From: PHAA01 sp034927445
GTDB taxonomy: Bacteria > Bacillota > Syntrophomonadia > Syntrophomonadales > Syntrophomonadaceae
Length of the DNA stretch: 64,000 nt
Direction: 5' to 3'
Assembly (NCBI GenBank): GCA_034927445.1
Contig: JAYFPZ010000019.1
Location: 1-64,000, forward strand
Shown: positions 50,707-60,776 of the stretch, one piece after another
How positions within the stretch are numbered: the first letter of the stretch is position 1
How the letters are laid out: each line of letters opens with the position of its first letter
The notes under the pieces: model-generated
Database searches by the model: none
Seen by the model: only the letters and a program-made list of their open reading frames with translations
What the model was told of the DNA's origin: nothing
Made by a program: the position numbers and the translations under genes

Positions 50707-53700
50707 ATGCCACAACGGAGTGACATCAACAAAATCCTCATTATCGGTTCAGGCCCGATTGTAATTGGACAGGCCTGCGAATTCGACTATTCCGGGACCC
50801 AGGCCTGCAAAGCCTTACGAAAATTGGGCTATCAGATCGTATTGGTGAATTCCAATCCTGCCACTATTATGACCGACCCGGGAATCGCAGATATAACCTA
50901 CATTGAGCCGCTAAATTTACAAAGCCTGACCAACATAATAGCCAAGGAGAGGCCTGACGCCCTGCTACCTAACCTGGGAGGACAGTCAGGCTTAAATTTG
51001 AGTTCAGAGCTTTACAAGGCCGGCGTTCTTGATAAATATGGAGTCAAGGTTATAGGCGTGCAGGTCGATGCCATCGAACGGGGCGAAGACCGGATTGCCT
51101 TTAAAGAGACTATGAACCGGCTGGGCATTGAGATGCCTCGCAGCAAGCCCGCCTATTCGGTGGATGAAGCCGAACAGACCGCTCAGGAACTGGGTTATCC
51201 GGTGGTAATTCGTCCTGCTTACACCATGGGCGGCACTGGCGGAGGTCTGGTTTATAATGTTGAAGAACTGAAAGTGGTTGCCAGCCGGGGAATCGCCGCC
51301 AGTCTGGTAGGTCAGATACTAGTCGAGGAGTCAGTGCTCGGCTGGGAAGAACTGGAGCTGGAAGTAGTCCGCGATGCCAAGAATCAAAAGATTACCGTAT
51401 GTTTTATCGAAAATATAGACGCCATGGGCGTACATACCGGAGATTCCTTCTGTGCCGCCCCGATGCTGACCATCAGCCCGGAACTGCAGCAAAGACTGCA
51501 GAAATACTCCTATGACGTGGTTGATGCCATTGAAGTAGTCGGCGGTACCAATATTCAGTTTGCCCACGACCCCAAGACCGGACGGGTGGTAATAATCGAA
51601 ATAAATCCCCGCACCTCCCGTTCATCTGCCTTGGCCTCCAAAGCCACCGGTTTTCCCATCGCTTTGATTTCCACCATGCTGGCTGCAGGTTTGACTCTGG
51701 ACGAAATCCCCTACTGGCGCGATGGGACTCTGGACAAATACACCCCTTCCGGCGATTATGTGGTTATTAAATTTGCCCGCTGGGCTTTTGAGAAATTCCC
51801 GGGTTCAATTGATAGGTTGGGCACCCAGATGCGGGCGGTGGGAGAAGTTATGAGTATCGGCAAGAACTATAAGGAAGCCATGCAGAAGGCCATCCGCTCC
51901 TTGGAGATCAACCGTTACGGTCTGGGGTTTGCCAAGGACTTCAACCAGAAATCCCTGGAAGAACTGCTGGCTCTGCTGGCTGAACCCTCCAGCGAACGTC
52001 AATTTATAATGTACGAGGCTTTACGCAAAGGGGCTGAAGTTGAGCAGCTTCACCGTTTAACCTTTATTAAGCCCTGGTTCATTCAAAACATGAAGGAACT
52101 GGTGCAGCTGGAGGAGGAATTGCTCCAATACAAAGGCCGGCAGCTTCCCGCTGAACTGCTGATTAAAGCCAAAAAAGACGGCTTTGCCGATCGCTACCTG
52201 GCCCTGCTGCTGAACCTTGCCGAAGCCGATATTCGCCGGCAGCGTACAGCATTGGGAATAGTTGAAGGCTGGGAAGCAGTTCCGGTAAGCGGGGTTGAAA
52301 ATGCCGCCTATTATTTTTCAACCTATAACGCTCCCGACCAAACCTCATCCAGTGACAGGCCCAAGGTGATGATTCTGGGCGGAGGGCCCAACCGTATCGG
52401 CCAAGGAATCGAGTTTGACTACTGCTGCGTTCATACCGCTTTCGCTCTCCGGGATTTGGGTTATGAAACGGTAATTGTCAACTGCAATCCGGAAACAGTT
52501 TCAACCGATTATGACACCTCTGACAAACTCTATTTTGAACCGCTTACCGTCGAGGATGTTTTGAGCATTTATCAAAAAGAAAAACCGCTGGGAGTTATTG
52601 TACAATTCGGCGGTCAGACTCCGCTCAATATAGCCGGCGAACTGACTAAGGCGGGGGTAAGAATCCTGGGCACAACTCCCGAGACGATCGATCTGGCCGA
52701 AGACCGTGACCGCTTCCGCCACATTATGGAACAGTTGTCCATCCCCATGCCCGAATCAGGCATGGCGAGCAACCTGCAGGAAGCCCTTGCTATCGCCAAC
52801 CGGATCGGTTACCCCTTAATGGTCCGCCCGTCCTATGTGCTGGGGGGCCGGGGCATGGAAGTGGTTCATGATGAAGAAATGCTGCGCCAGTACCTGGCTG
52901 CAGCCGTAGGCGTGACTCCAGCCAGACCCATCTTGATAGATAAATTCTTAAGCAATGCTATTGAAGCTGAAGCCGACGCCATCGCTGACGGAAAAAATGC
53001 ATTCGTACCCACAGTTATGGAACATATAGAGCTGGCCGGTATTCACTCGGGCGACTCGGCCTGCGTGATTCCGCCTATCAGTATTACGCCTCGGCATGTG
53101 GCTACGATTGTTGCCTATACCCAGAAGATCGCCCAAAAATTAAACGTGGTCGGACTTATGAATATGCAATACGCTATTGCCGACGACCGGGTTTATGTTC
53201 TGGAAGCCAATCCCCGCGCCTCCCGGACTGTTCCCCTGGTATCCAAGGTCTGTAATATCTCCATGGCCCGGATTGCCACGGAGATTATGATGGCTGATGC
53301 TGACGGCGGCAGTCATGCCTTTTCCGCATTGGTCAATAAACCTATCCCTCATTTCGGAGTAAAGGAAGCAGTCTTCCCTTTTAATATGTTTCAGGAAGTA
53401 GACCCCATATTAGGGCCGGAGATGCGTTCCACCGGCGAGGTATTGGGAATTGCCGATTCATTCGGGCTGGCCTACTTTAAGGCTCAGGAAGCCACTCAGT
53501 CTCCCCTGCCCCCTAACGGGACGGTCCTGCTCAGTGTAAACGATCAGGATAAACCGGCTGCTCTGCAAACCGCCCGGGAATTTATTAAAGTTGGTTTTAA
53601 AATCAAGGCTACCGCAGGGACTTACAAATTTCTGCATGAAAACGGGATTGCCTGCGAACCCATTAAAAAGCTCTACGAAGGCCGCCCCAACATAGTGGAT

Positions 53701-53946
53701 GCCATTACCAATCATGAGATTAATCTGGTAATTAACACTCCCTCCGGAAAACGCAGCCAGAGCGATGATTCCTATATCCGTAAGACCGCTATCAGGCAAA
53801 AAGTACCTTATATTACCACCATGGCCGCCGCCCTGGCAAGTGCCAAGGGAATCGCCGCTTATAAAGGGAACCACTCCCCTGAGTCCAAATTAAAATCTTT
53901 GCAGGAATATCATACTGAAATAAGGCTGCCAATCCAGGCCGAATAA
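50707..53946 (+). CDS. carB: Carbamoyl-phosphate synthase, large subunit
   Basis: This 1079-residue enzyme makes carbamoyl phosphate for arginine and pyrimidines. It shows the internal duplication of two ATP-grasp halves: ILIIGSGPIVIGQACEFDYS and NLGGQSGLNL in the first, MILGGGPNRIGQGIEFDYCC and QFGGQTPLN in the second, followed by an MGS-like allosteric domain (about 940-1079). Glycine-rich loops (YTMGGTGGG, YVLGGRGMEV) and EINPRTSRSS/EANPRASRTV are intact. TTGGGGGG precedes the ATG. The small subunit carA is absent here. The unit ends in a hairpin at 53978. Confidence 0.97.
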   Translation: MPQRSDINKILIIGSGPIVIGQACEFDYSGTQACKALRKLGYQIVLVNSNPATIMTDPGIADITYIEPLNLQSLTNIIAKERPDALLPNLGGQSGLNLSSELYKAGVLDKYGVKVIGVQVDAIERGEDRIAFKETMNRLGIEMPRSKPAYSVDEAEQTAQELGYPVVIRPAYTMGGTGGGLVYNVEELKVVASRGIAASLVGQILVEESVLGWEELELEVVRDAKNQKITVCFIENIDAMGVHTGDSFCAAPMLTISPELQQRLQKYSYDVVDAIEVVGGTNIQFAHDPKTGRVVIIEINPRTSRSSALASKATGFPIALISTMLAAGLTLDEIPYWRDGTLDKYTPSGDYVVIKFARWAFEKFPGSIDRLGTQMRAVGEVMSIGKNYKEAMQKAIRSLEINRYGLGFAKDFNQKSLEELLALLAEPSSERQFIMYEALRKGAEVEQLHRLTFIKPWFIQNMKELVQLEEELLQYKGRQLPAELLIKAKKDGFADRYLALLLNLAEADIRRQRTALGIVEGWEAVPVSGVENAAYYFSTYNAPDQTSSSDRPKVMILGGGPNRIGQGIEFDYCCVHTAFALRDLGYETVIVNCNPETVSTDYDTSDKLYFEPLTVEDVLSIYQKEKPLGVIVQFGGQTPLNIAGELTKAGVRILGTTPETIDLAEDRDRFRHIMEQLSIPMPESGMASNLQEALAIANRIGYPLMVRPSYVLGGRGMEVVHDEEMLRQYLAAAVGVTPARPILIDKFLSNAIEAEADAIADGKNAFVPTVMEHIELAGIHSGDSACVIPPISITPRHVATIVAYTQKIAQKLNVVGLMNMQYAIADDRVYVLEANPRASRTVPLVSKVCNISMARIATEIMMADADGGSHAFSALVNKPIPHFGVKEAVFPFNMFQEVDPILGPEMRSTGEVLGIADSFGLAYFKAQEATQSPLPPNGTVLLSVNDQDKPAALQTAREFIKVGFKIKATAGTYKFLHENGIACEPIKKLYEGRPNIVDAITNHEINLVINTPSGKRSQSDDSYIRKTAIRQKVPYITTMAAALASAKGIAAYKGNHSPESKLKSLQEYHTEIRLPIQAE

Positions 53947-53977
53947 AAAAGACTTTCCCGGTAAACTACGCCAATCC

Positions 53978-54014
53978 AGCCAAGGGGACGTTGACATTCC
54001 TCTTGGCTTTTTTC
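53978..54014 (+). terminator. Terminator of carB
   Basis: AGCCAAGGGGA pairs with TCCTCTTGGCT around an eight-base loop, followed by TTTTT. It lies 31 bases past the stop. The rest of the 305-bp gap before the KimA gene shows no further structure I can name. Confidence 0.82.
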
Positions 54015-54251
54015 ATTTAATCGCAGCATTATCCCGCCTCCTGCGAAATCCCCGATTATTGGCTTCAAGTTTTCCTCAGCATGCGGCTTATATATAGAAT
54101 TTTTATATAAACAGCCTGATTTCCCTACAGACTATTTATATGCCGGGGTAATATACTGTATTTCTGATAGAGATAGTGATAATGCCTGTTTACAGCTTCA
54201 TTACAACCGGCCAGGTTCCATCTCTATGATGAAGAGGAAGAAGGTATTCCA

Positions 54252-56168
54252 GTGTTTTTTAGAAAGTTGGGCAGGTTCATTTTTGGAAAAAGTATGGCCA
54301 CCAGCCAGCTGGGTGAGGAAAAGCTTAACGTATTTTGGGGGATGCCGATTTTATCCAGTGACTCAATCTCATCAGTAGCTTATGCAGTTGAAGAAATCCT
54401 GCTGGTATTGGTCCCGGCAATTGGGGTTGCATCGTTTCTATGGATGCCGCGGATAGCACTGGCCATCATTGCCTTGCTTATGATCCTGGTTTTTTCCTAC
54501 CGCCACGTGGTAGATGCCTATCCTAACGGCGGTGGTGCTTATGTAGTAGCCAAGGAAAATTTGGGCCCCATGTATAGCCTAATCGCCGGCGCCTCTCTGT
54601 CAGTTGACTATGTTTTGACCGTATCCGTTAGTATCGCTGCCGCCACCGCAGCTGTAGCCTCAGCTTTTCCATATGTTTACGGCCACCGGGTGGCGCTCTC
54701 ATTAATTATGGTATTTCTGCTGGCGGTGGGAAATTTGCGTGGTATCAGGGAATCATCCCGGCTTTTCAGTCTGCCCACCTATGCTTTTATTTTATCAGTT
54801 GTGATTTTAATAGGAGCTGGTGTGATTAAACATCTTACAGGTGCTGCTGTGACTGGTATTCCCCCATTACCTGAAGCTGCGGTCAGTTTTGGAGCTCAAG
54901 GGGTAACCATCATGGTACTTATTCGTGCTTTTGCTTCCGGCTGCAGTGCGGTTACCGGGGTGGAAGCGGTAAGCAACGCCGTACCCAACTTTAAGACGCC
55001 AGCCGCCAAAAATGCTAAACTGGTCTATTTACTGCTGGCTGCTGCCATTATAGTTTGCTTTGGCGGCGTGGCTTATCTCGCTCAGGTTTATCAAATAACC
55101 CCCAATTCACGACAGACCGTTATTTCCCAGCTGGCGCTGAGCGTCTTCGGTCAAGGTTTAATGTTTTATGTTATTACCGCCGCCACCACCCTTATTCTGG
55201 CCTTAGCGGCAAATACCGCCTATTCCGGCTTTCCGACCCTGTTGTCAGTAATTGCCCGGGATGGATATGTTCCCCGTCAATTATCCCTGCGGGGTCATCG
55301 CCTCAATTTTAACAACGGAATAATTATGTTAAGCTTGGCCGCAGCCATCCTGCTGATTGTATTCCGAGCTGATACGCACCTGCTGATTAACCTTTATGCT
55401 GTGGGCGTATTTACCTCCTTTACCCTATCGCAAACCGGCATGGTGGTGCACTGGTGGAAAGAACATGCCCGGGGATGGCGTTTCCGGGCTGCGATTAATG
55501 GGATGGGGGCATTAGTAACCGGAATAGCGGTAAGTGTCATCGGTTTTACCAAGTTTGCCGAGGGTGCCTGGATCGTTTTGATAGTGGTACCGCTGCTCAT
55601 CTTTTTCATGCTCAGAATTAAACGGCATTATATGATGGTAGCCCAACAATTAGATATACCAAATGAGTATATAGCTGACATTAAATTCGCCGCCAATTAT
55701 TCGCATCATGTTATCGTTCCGATTGACAGTTTAAACGTTATGGTGGTGAAGGCTTTGCGCTATGCCCGCAGTATAACCCCCAATGTCGAAGCCTTTCATG
55801 TAGAGCTATACGAGGGCGAAGCCGACAAACTCAGGCACAAGTGGGAACTGCTCAATACAGATATTCCCTTGGTTATCAAGTATTCGCCTTACCGTGAAGT
55901 GGTTAATTTGCTGACTGAATATATCGATTCAGAAGAACACGCCTCCCACCCCGGTGATTTGATTTCGGTTCTGCTGCCCCAATTTTTTGTATCCCACCGC
56001 TGGCAAATGGCTTTGCACAACAATACCAGTCTGTTCATCGCCAATGCCATGTTAAAAAAACGCAATATTATTGTCTCCATCATTCCATTTTACCTGGATG
56101 ATATTAAGTTTTGCCATACTGCCAAGGAGGAGTTGAAAAAACCTCAGTCAAAAGCACATCCGGCTTGA
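54252..56168 (+). CDS. kimA: KimA-type APC-superfamily potassium transporter
   Basis: The 638-residue protein has about 12 membrane helices and a cytosolic C-terminal domain of about 170 residues. It matches the KimA/YdaO group: SSDSISSVAYAVEEILLVLV, YPNGGGAYVVAKENLG, SVDYVLTVSVSIAAAT, ANTAYSGFP and the tail HHVIVPIDSLNVMVVKALRY with LLPQFFVSHRWQ. In Bacillus this is a high-affinity K+/H+ importer controlled by c-di-AMP. GTG 54252 has AAGAAGG seven bases upstream. KdpD and KdpE genes follow, which supports a potassium role. No ydaO-type c-di-AMP riboswitch is recognised upstream. Confidence 0.85.
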   Translation: MFFRKLGRFIFGKSMATSQLGEEKLNVFWGMPILSSDSISSVAYAVEEILLVLVPAIGVASFLWMPRIALAIIALLMILVFSYRHVVDAYPNGGGAYVVAKENLGPMYSLIAGASLSVDYVLTVSVSIAAATAAVASAFPYVYGHRVALSLIMVFLLAVGNLRGIRESSRLFSLPTYAFILSVVILIGAGVIKHLTGAAVTGIPPLPEAAVSFGAQGVTIMVLIRAFASGCSAVTGVEAVSNAVPNFKTPAAKNAKLVYLLLAAAIIVCFGGVAYLAQVYQITPNSRQTVISQLALSVFGQGLMFYVITAATTLILALAANTAYSGFPTLLSVIARDGYVPRQLSLRGHRLNFNNGIIMLSLAAAILLIVFRADTHLLINLYAVGVFTSFTLSQTGMVVHWWKEHARGWRFRAAINGMGALVTGIAVSVIGFTKFAEGAWIVLIVVPLLIFFMLRIKRHYMMVAQQLDIPNEYIADIKFAANYSHHVIVPIDSLNVMVVKALRYARSITPNVEAFHVELYEGEADKLRHKWELLNTDIPLVIKYSPYREVVNLLTEYIDSEEHASHPGDLISVLLPQFFVSHRWQMALHNNTSLFIANAMLKKRNIIVSIIPFYLDDIKFCHTAKEELKKPQSKAHPA

Positions 56169-56274
56169 TATACCACCGTGAACTATTTAGAATGAAAGAC
56201 GGAGGAAAGCTTGGCTAATGGCGATTTTCTCTATTCACCCGCCGGATTTTAGGGTAATTATGAAAGGAGCACTT

Positions 56275-58956
56275 ATGAACGAGGAATATCCTTGTCATAT
56301 GAATACAGATTTTGACCAATCGCGCGGAAATTTGACCATCTTTTTAGGCATGGCTGACGGAGTCGGCAAGACGTGCAGCATGCTGCAGGCGGCCCGTGAA
56401 CAAATATCTGAAGGGATCGATGTCACGATAGGACTGGTTGAAACCCATGGGCACCAGGGCCCCGAGAAATTATTGGGAGGCATGGAGCAAATCCCTCCTC
56501 GCCGAATTGAATATAACGGAATCATAGTTGAGGAAATGGACCTTGATGCTATACTCCAGCGCCATCCGCAAATTGTTTTAATTGATGAATTGGCCCATAA
56601 AAATATTCAGGCGATACGCCACCAGTATCGCTATCTGGACATTGAAGAGTTGTTGGAAAGCGGAATTGATGTCTATACCACTTTAAATATACAAAACGTG
56701 GACAGCCTTAACGATACGGTTTTACAGATTACCGGCACTCATATTACTGAAAGCGTTCCTGATCGTTTTTTGGATAGGGCCGGCCAGATAAAACTTATTG
56801 ACACTCCCGCTGAAGAATTAATACGGCGTTTCAACGCGGGCAAAATATATGCCGCCGGGGAAATTGAACCGGGACTGGGTAATTTCTTTCAGCCTGAAAC
56901 GATCAATGCCCTGCGAGAATTGGCTTTGCACTATACTTCCCAATGGGTTGAGCATCAAAGCGAAAAATACCGTAATCAAAGCAGTATAAACCAGCCCCCC
57001 CCTGTGTTGGAAAAGGTCATGGCCTGCATCAGCAGCAGTCCCTTTGCGGTTCATGTTTTACGACAGGCCCGTCAAATTGCTGATGAAATGAAGGCTGAAT
57101 TCTATGTGGTTTATGTGGAGCCGCCTTTTTCCAAACTTTCTGCCCGGTCGCTTTCCAATTTAAGAGCTAATTTACAGCTGGCAGAGGATCTGGGAGCCAA
57201 AGTCATTACCTTGAACTCTCAAAATGTATCTGCCGGCGTGCTTAACCTGGCCCGGAAGTTAAATATCTCTCAAATAATTCTGGGGAAACCTCTCCGCCCT
57301 CGCTGGCGGGATATTATGCATGGTTCAGTGGTGGATGATATTATCCGGGGAGCATCGGGGATCGGGGTGTTCGTAATTCCGGGTTCACCTGTGCCTTTAG
57401 AATCTGAGGCGGTGATTACGGAAGAGACATTTGCACACCGCCACACCGGCCGGTCTTGGGTTTTATCCTTGTGCATGACCGCAGTGGTTACACTGCTGGG
57501 ATCTCTCTATGGCAAGTATCTCGGTTTTACCAACCTGGGCATGATGTATCTGCTTCCGGTTGTATATACCTCGGCTCGTATTGGAACCATACCTTCAATA
57601 GTAGTCGCTCTGGTCAATGTCTTTCTGCTGGATGTATTTTTTATTCCCCCGATCTTGAATTTAACCGTATATGACATCAGGCACCTGATCACTTTTGCGG
57701 TTTTCATGATTGTTGCGTTTACAACCGGTAATATAGCCGATAGACTGCGTTTAAGGATGAAAGAGGCCATTTACCGCGAAACCAGAACCCGGGCATTATA
57801 CGACCTGGCTCGAAGCTTGTCGGCAGTCTCTGACCTCAAACTGCTGGGTACGGAAGTGGTTCACCATATTTCCAATACGATGGACGCCGAGGTGGTACTC
57901 TACCTATCTGACAACAACAGCAGTCCCAGCATTGTTGCTGCCAGTAAAGCCTTCAGCGATTTGGTGCAGGGACCCAACGAAATGAATGCGGCCGAATGGT
58001 CGTTCCGGCATTCACAGCGCAGCGGACTAGGTACCAATACCATCCCCGGAGCCAAAGGATTTTATATACCGGTTAAGACTGAAGAAAAGATCTTTGGAGT
58101 GCTGGGGGTCAAACCGGTAAAAGAATTTTTCACGGCGGAACAAATAAATATTTTGGAAGCCCTAGCCGGTCTGACCGCTTTAGCCGTGGCCCGGCTGGAG
58201 TTGGCCGCAGAGGCTCAAAAAATCAGTTCCCTGGAAGATAGTGAGCGTCTCCGGGCGGCCTTGTTAAACTCAGTTTCCCATGATATGAAAACCCCTCTGG
58301 CCTCTATTCTCGGAGCAGTAACCAGTCTGGTTGATGAGGACGATTTATATGATGCCGATCAAAAAGCCGCTCTGCTTCTCAGCATTAGACGCGGGGCCCT
58401 GCGGATGAGTCGGTTGATTAATAACCTGCTTAATTTGGCCCGCCTGGAAAGCGGGTATATGAGCCTCCACCCCGATTGGTGCGATATTCAGGATATTATC
58501 GGGGTTACCCTCAGAGAAAACCAGGACCTTCTGCAGGAACATCAGGTAAGGGTTGAAACCGCTGATAAAATAGGATTGATAAAAGCTGATTATGGTTTAA
58601 TCGAACAGGTACTGACCAATCTCTTGCATAACGCAGTTAAATATTCTCCGGTGCAGAGTGATATTGTAATCAGGGTAGTGGTGGAACAGTCCGAACTAAA
58701 GGTATCGGTAATTGACAACGGTATGGGCATTGCACCCGGGGATGCGGAGAAAATCTTCGAGAAGTTTTACCGGCTTCAATCCCCGCAGAATGTTAGCGGA
58801 ACCGGTTTAGGACTCTCCATCTGCCGGGGAATTATTGAAGCGCACGGAGGCAGGATATGGGCCCAGAACCGGCCTGACGGCGGCTCGGAATTCATTTTTA
58901 CTTTGCCGGTGGATAAGGCAGCCCGCTCCGGTGAAATGGATGCAAAGGTGGTTTAA
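56275..58956 (+). CDS. kdpD: KdpD-type sensor histidine kinase
   Basis: The 893-residue protein has the full KdpD layout: N-terminal KdpD domain (about 18-220) with a Walker A-like ADGVGKT (the usual PGVGKT Pro is Asp) and LIDELAHKN, a universal-stress-protein domain (about 245-370), four membrane helices (about 400-480), GAF (about 510-640), HisKA with SVSHDMKTPLASI (about 660-720) and HATPase with NLLHNAVKYSP, DNGMGIA and GTGLGLSI. It should sense low potassium or osmotic stress. ATG 56275 is chosen from AAAGGAG. No kdpFABC genes are near, so its target may be the upstream KimA gene or a distant locus. Confidence 0.94.
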   Translation: MNEEYPCHMNTDFDQSRGNLTIFLGMADGVGKTCSMLQAAREQISEGIDVTIGLVETHGHQGPEKLLGGMEQIPPRRIEYNGIIVEEMDLDAILQRHPQIVLIDELAHKNIQAIRHQYRYLDIEELLESGIDVYTTLNIQNVDSLNDTVLQITGTHITESVPDRFLDRAGQIKLIDTPAEELIRRFNAGKIYAAGEIEPGLGNFFQPETINALRELALHYTSQWVEHQSEKYRNQSSINQPPPVLEKVMACISSSPFAVHVLRQARQIADEMKAEFYVVYVEPPFSKLSARSLSNLRANLQLAEDLGAKVITLNSQNVSAGVLNLARKLNISQIILGKPLRPRWRDIMHGSVVDDIIRGASGIGVFVIPGSPVPLESEAVITEETFAHRHTGRSWVLSLCMTAVVTLLGSLYGKYLGFTNLGMMYLLPVVYTSARIGTIPSIVVALVNVFLLDVFFIPPILNLTVYDIRHLITFAVFMIVAFTTGNIADRLRLRMKEAIYRETRTRALYDLARSLSAVSDLKLLGTEVVHHISNTMDAEVVLYLSDNNSSPSIVAASKAFSDLVQGPNEMNAAEWSFRHSQRSGLGTNTIPGAKGFYIPVKTEEKIFGVLGVKPVKEFFTAEQINILEALAGLTALAVARLELAAEAQKISSLEDSERLRAALLNSVSHDMKTPLASILGAVTSLVDEDDLYDADQKAALLLSIRRGALRMSRLINNLLNLARLESGYMSLHPDWCDIQDIIGVTLRENQDLLQEHQVRVETADKIGLIKADYGLIEQVLTNLLHNAVKYSPVQSDIVIRVVVEQSELKVSVIDNGMGIAPGDAEKIFEKFYRLQSPQNVSGTGLGLSICRGIIEAHGGRIWAQNRPDGGSEFIFTLPVDKAARSGEMDAKVV

Positions 58957-58963
58957 ACCAGCA

Positions 58964-59647
58964 ATGGGAGCTAAAATACTTGTTATTGATGATGAGGTTG
59001 AGATTCGCCGCTTATTAAAAGTGGGGTTGACTGCCCACGGCTATGATTTTTTGGAAGCAGCCACCGGTCAGGACGGTATTTACTTGACTGCCGTGGCCCG
59101 TCCCGATATTGTGTTATTGGACATGGGGCTGCCGGATTTGGATGGCTTGAGTGTAGTCAAGCAAATTCGAGAATGGAGTCAAATACCCATAATAATTTTA
59201 TCGGTTCGAGGCCAGGATCAAGATAAAGTCAATGCCTTGGACCTGGGGGCGGATGACTATTTAACCAAACCCTTCAGTATGAGTGAATTGATGGCTCGTA
59301 TAAGAGTGGCAATGCGTCATCAAGGCAACCTTAAAGACGAACCGACCATTCAAATCGCCGACCTGTGGATAGATCTGGCCAGACGCCAGGTAAAGGTCGG
59401 GGGAACCGAGGTGCATCTCACCCCCACTGAATATGACCTGTTGAAGATTTTGATCTCCAATGCCGGCAAGGTGGTAACCCACCGCTACCTGTTAACCAAT
59501 ATATGGGGAAACAACGGGCAGGAGTACGCCCAATATCTCCGGATTTACATAAGCCAGCTGAGAAAAAAGATAGAAAAGGACCCGAACCAACCCAAATATA
59601 TTTTGACCGAACCGGGGGTAGGTTACCGCTTGGCGGTTATGGAGTAA
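58964..59647 (+). CDS. kdpE: KdpE-type OmpR-family response regulator
   Basis: This 227-residue regulator has a receiver domain (LVIDDE, phospho-acceptor Asp in IVLLDMGLPDLDG, conserved Lys in DYLTKPFS) and a winged-helix OmpR/PhoB output domain (residues about 130-227, VHLTPTEYDLLKILISNAGK and TNIWGNNGQEYAQYLRIYIS). It pairs with the preceding KdpD. AAAGGTGG lies upstream within the kdpD end, with seven bases between the genes. It is convergent with the HD-GYP gene, 24 bp away. Confidence 0.95.
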   Translation: MGAKILVIDDEVEIRRLLKVGLTAHGYDFLEAATGQDGIYLTAVARPDIVLLDMGLPDLDGLSVVKQIREWSQIPIIILSVRGQDQDKVNALDLGADDYLTKPFSMSELMARIRVAMRHQGNLKDEPTIQIADLWIDLARRQVKVGGTEVHLTPTEYDLLKILISNAGKVVTHRYLLTNIWGNNGQEYAQYLRIYISQLRKKIEKDPNQPKYILTEPGVGYRLAVME

Positions 59648-59671
59648 AACCAAGACGGCAAAACTAGATTT

Positions 59672-60712
59672 TTATGAGACTTCCGCTCTTTTCATCAATG
59701 CTATAGCATCCCTCAATAATAACACTATTTTTTTGTCAAAATGGGCGCCGCATTCTTTAAACATAAGCTCAATAGCTTCTTTGGCAGTTATACCTTTACG
59801 GTAAACCCGATCTGAAACCAGGGCGTCATAGACATCAGCCACGGCTAATATCTGCGCCTCCAGCATGATTTCATCACCCTTTAAACCATAGGGATAACCG
59901 TTGCCGTCAATTTTTTCATGGTGCTGTAGGATTATATCGGCAACATCATCCAAAAAGCCAAGCTCGCTTATGATTTCCATGCCGTACACCGGGTGCTTTC
60001 TCATGGAAACAACATCCATATTATTTAACGGACCTTGTTTGAATAGAATCTTGTCACGAATCGCTATCTTGCCTATATCATGAAATAAACTGGCATGGGC
60101 CAGATTATTGGCCTGCTGTTCCGGCAAGCCCGCCCGGATTGCGATCTGTCTCGCATATGCTTCGACCCGGAGACTATGCTGATAAAGTTCAATATCCTTT
60201 ATTTTTACGGTTTTGAGCAGGGCTTTGATGGCGCCCTTCATACTGTTATCCAGCCGGAGATTCATCTGATCAATCGTTCTTTTCCAATCCTCTTTCTCGG
60301 TGAGGAAGGAATTAAGAATTATTTCTTTTTTCACAGTCTCGCCGCGATATTCAATTGCCTTTTCGACCACCTGAATAAGTTCCTCATCCTGCCATGGCTT
60401 GGTAATATAGCGAAAGATCTGCCCGTCATTAATGGCAGCAATCGTGCTTTCCATATCGGCATAACCGGTTATAAGAATTCTTACAATATTCGGATGATAC
60501 TGCCGGGCATATTGTAAAACTTCATTGCCCTTCATCTCCGGCATTCTCTGATCACAGATAAGTACCGCAATACTATTGGAATCCATGATTTGAGTGGCTT
60601 CCCGGGGGTTGGTCGTACCTTGAACCGTATAGCCATTGAATAGCAAGGTACGGGTCAGCGCCCTGATTATTGAGGCTTCATCATCCACCAGCAAAATAGT
60701 TTCCTTCTGCAA
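59672..60712 (-). CDS. Receiver-HD-GYP response regulator (c-di-GMP phosphodiesterase)
   Basis: The 346-residue protein has a receiver domain (residues 1-120: LLVDDE, phospho-acceptor in VLICDQRMPEMKG, ITKPW) and an HD-GYP domain (about 165-340: HASLFHDIGKIAIRDKIL, HHEKIDGNGYPYGLKGDEI). It is an RpfG-like response regulator expected to hydrolyse c-di-GMP when phosphorylated. It is the last gene of a four-gene minus-strand unit, 64 bp after the histidine kinase, its likely donor. No DNA-binding domain is present. Confidence 0.93.
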   Translation of the reverse strand: MQKETILLVDDEASIIRALTRTLLFNGYTVQGTTNPREATQIMDSNSIAVLICDQRMPEMKGNEVLQYARQYHPNIVRILITGYADMESTIAAINDGQIFRYITKPWQDEELIQVVEKAIEYRGETVKKEIILNSFLTEKEDWKRTIDQMNLRLDNSMKGAIKALLKTVKIKDIELYQHSLRVEAYARQIAIRAGLPEQQANNLAHASLFHDIGKIAIRDKILFKQGPLNNMDVVSMRKHPVYGMEIISELGFLDDVADIILQHHEKIDGNGYPYGLKGDEIMLEAQILAVADVYDALVSDRVYRKGITAKEAIELMFKECGAHFDKKIVLLLRDAIALMKRAEVS

Positions 60713-60776
60713 AACTGTTACCCTCCTGCCAGGCCAAGACTAATAATGAACCTTCCATTTCGCAAAATGCTTTCAC

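Noticed and set aside
54015..54251. c-di-AMP (ydaO-type) riboswitch upstream of the KimA gene
   Set aside because: The conserved GGGG/CCGAA-type blocks of the ydaO motif are not recognisable; a covariance-model search would settle it.
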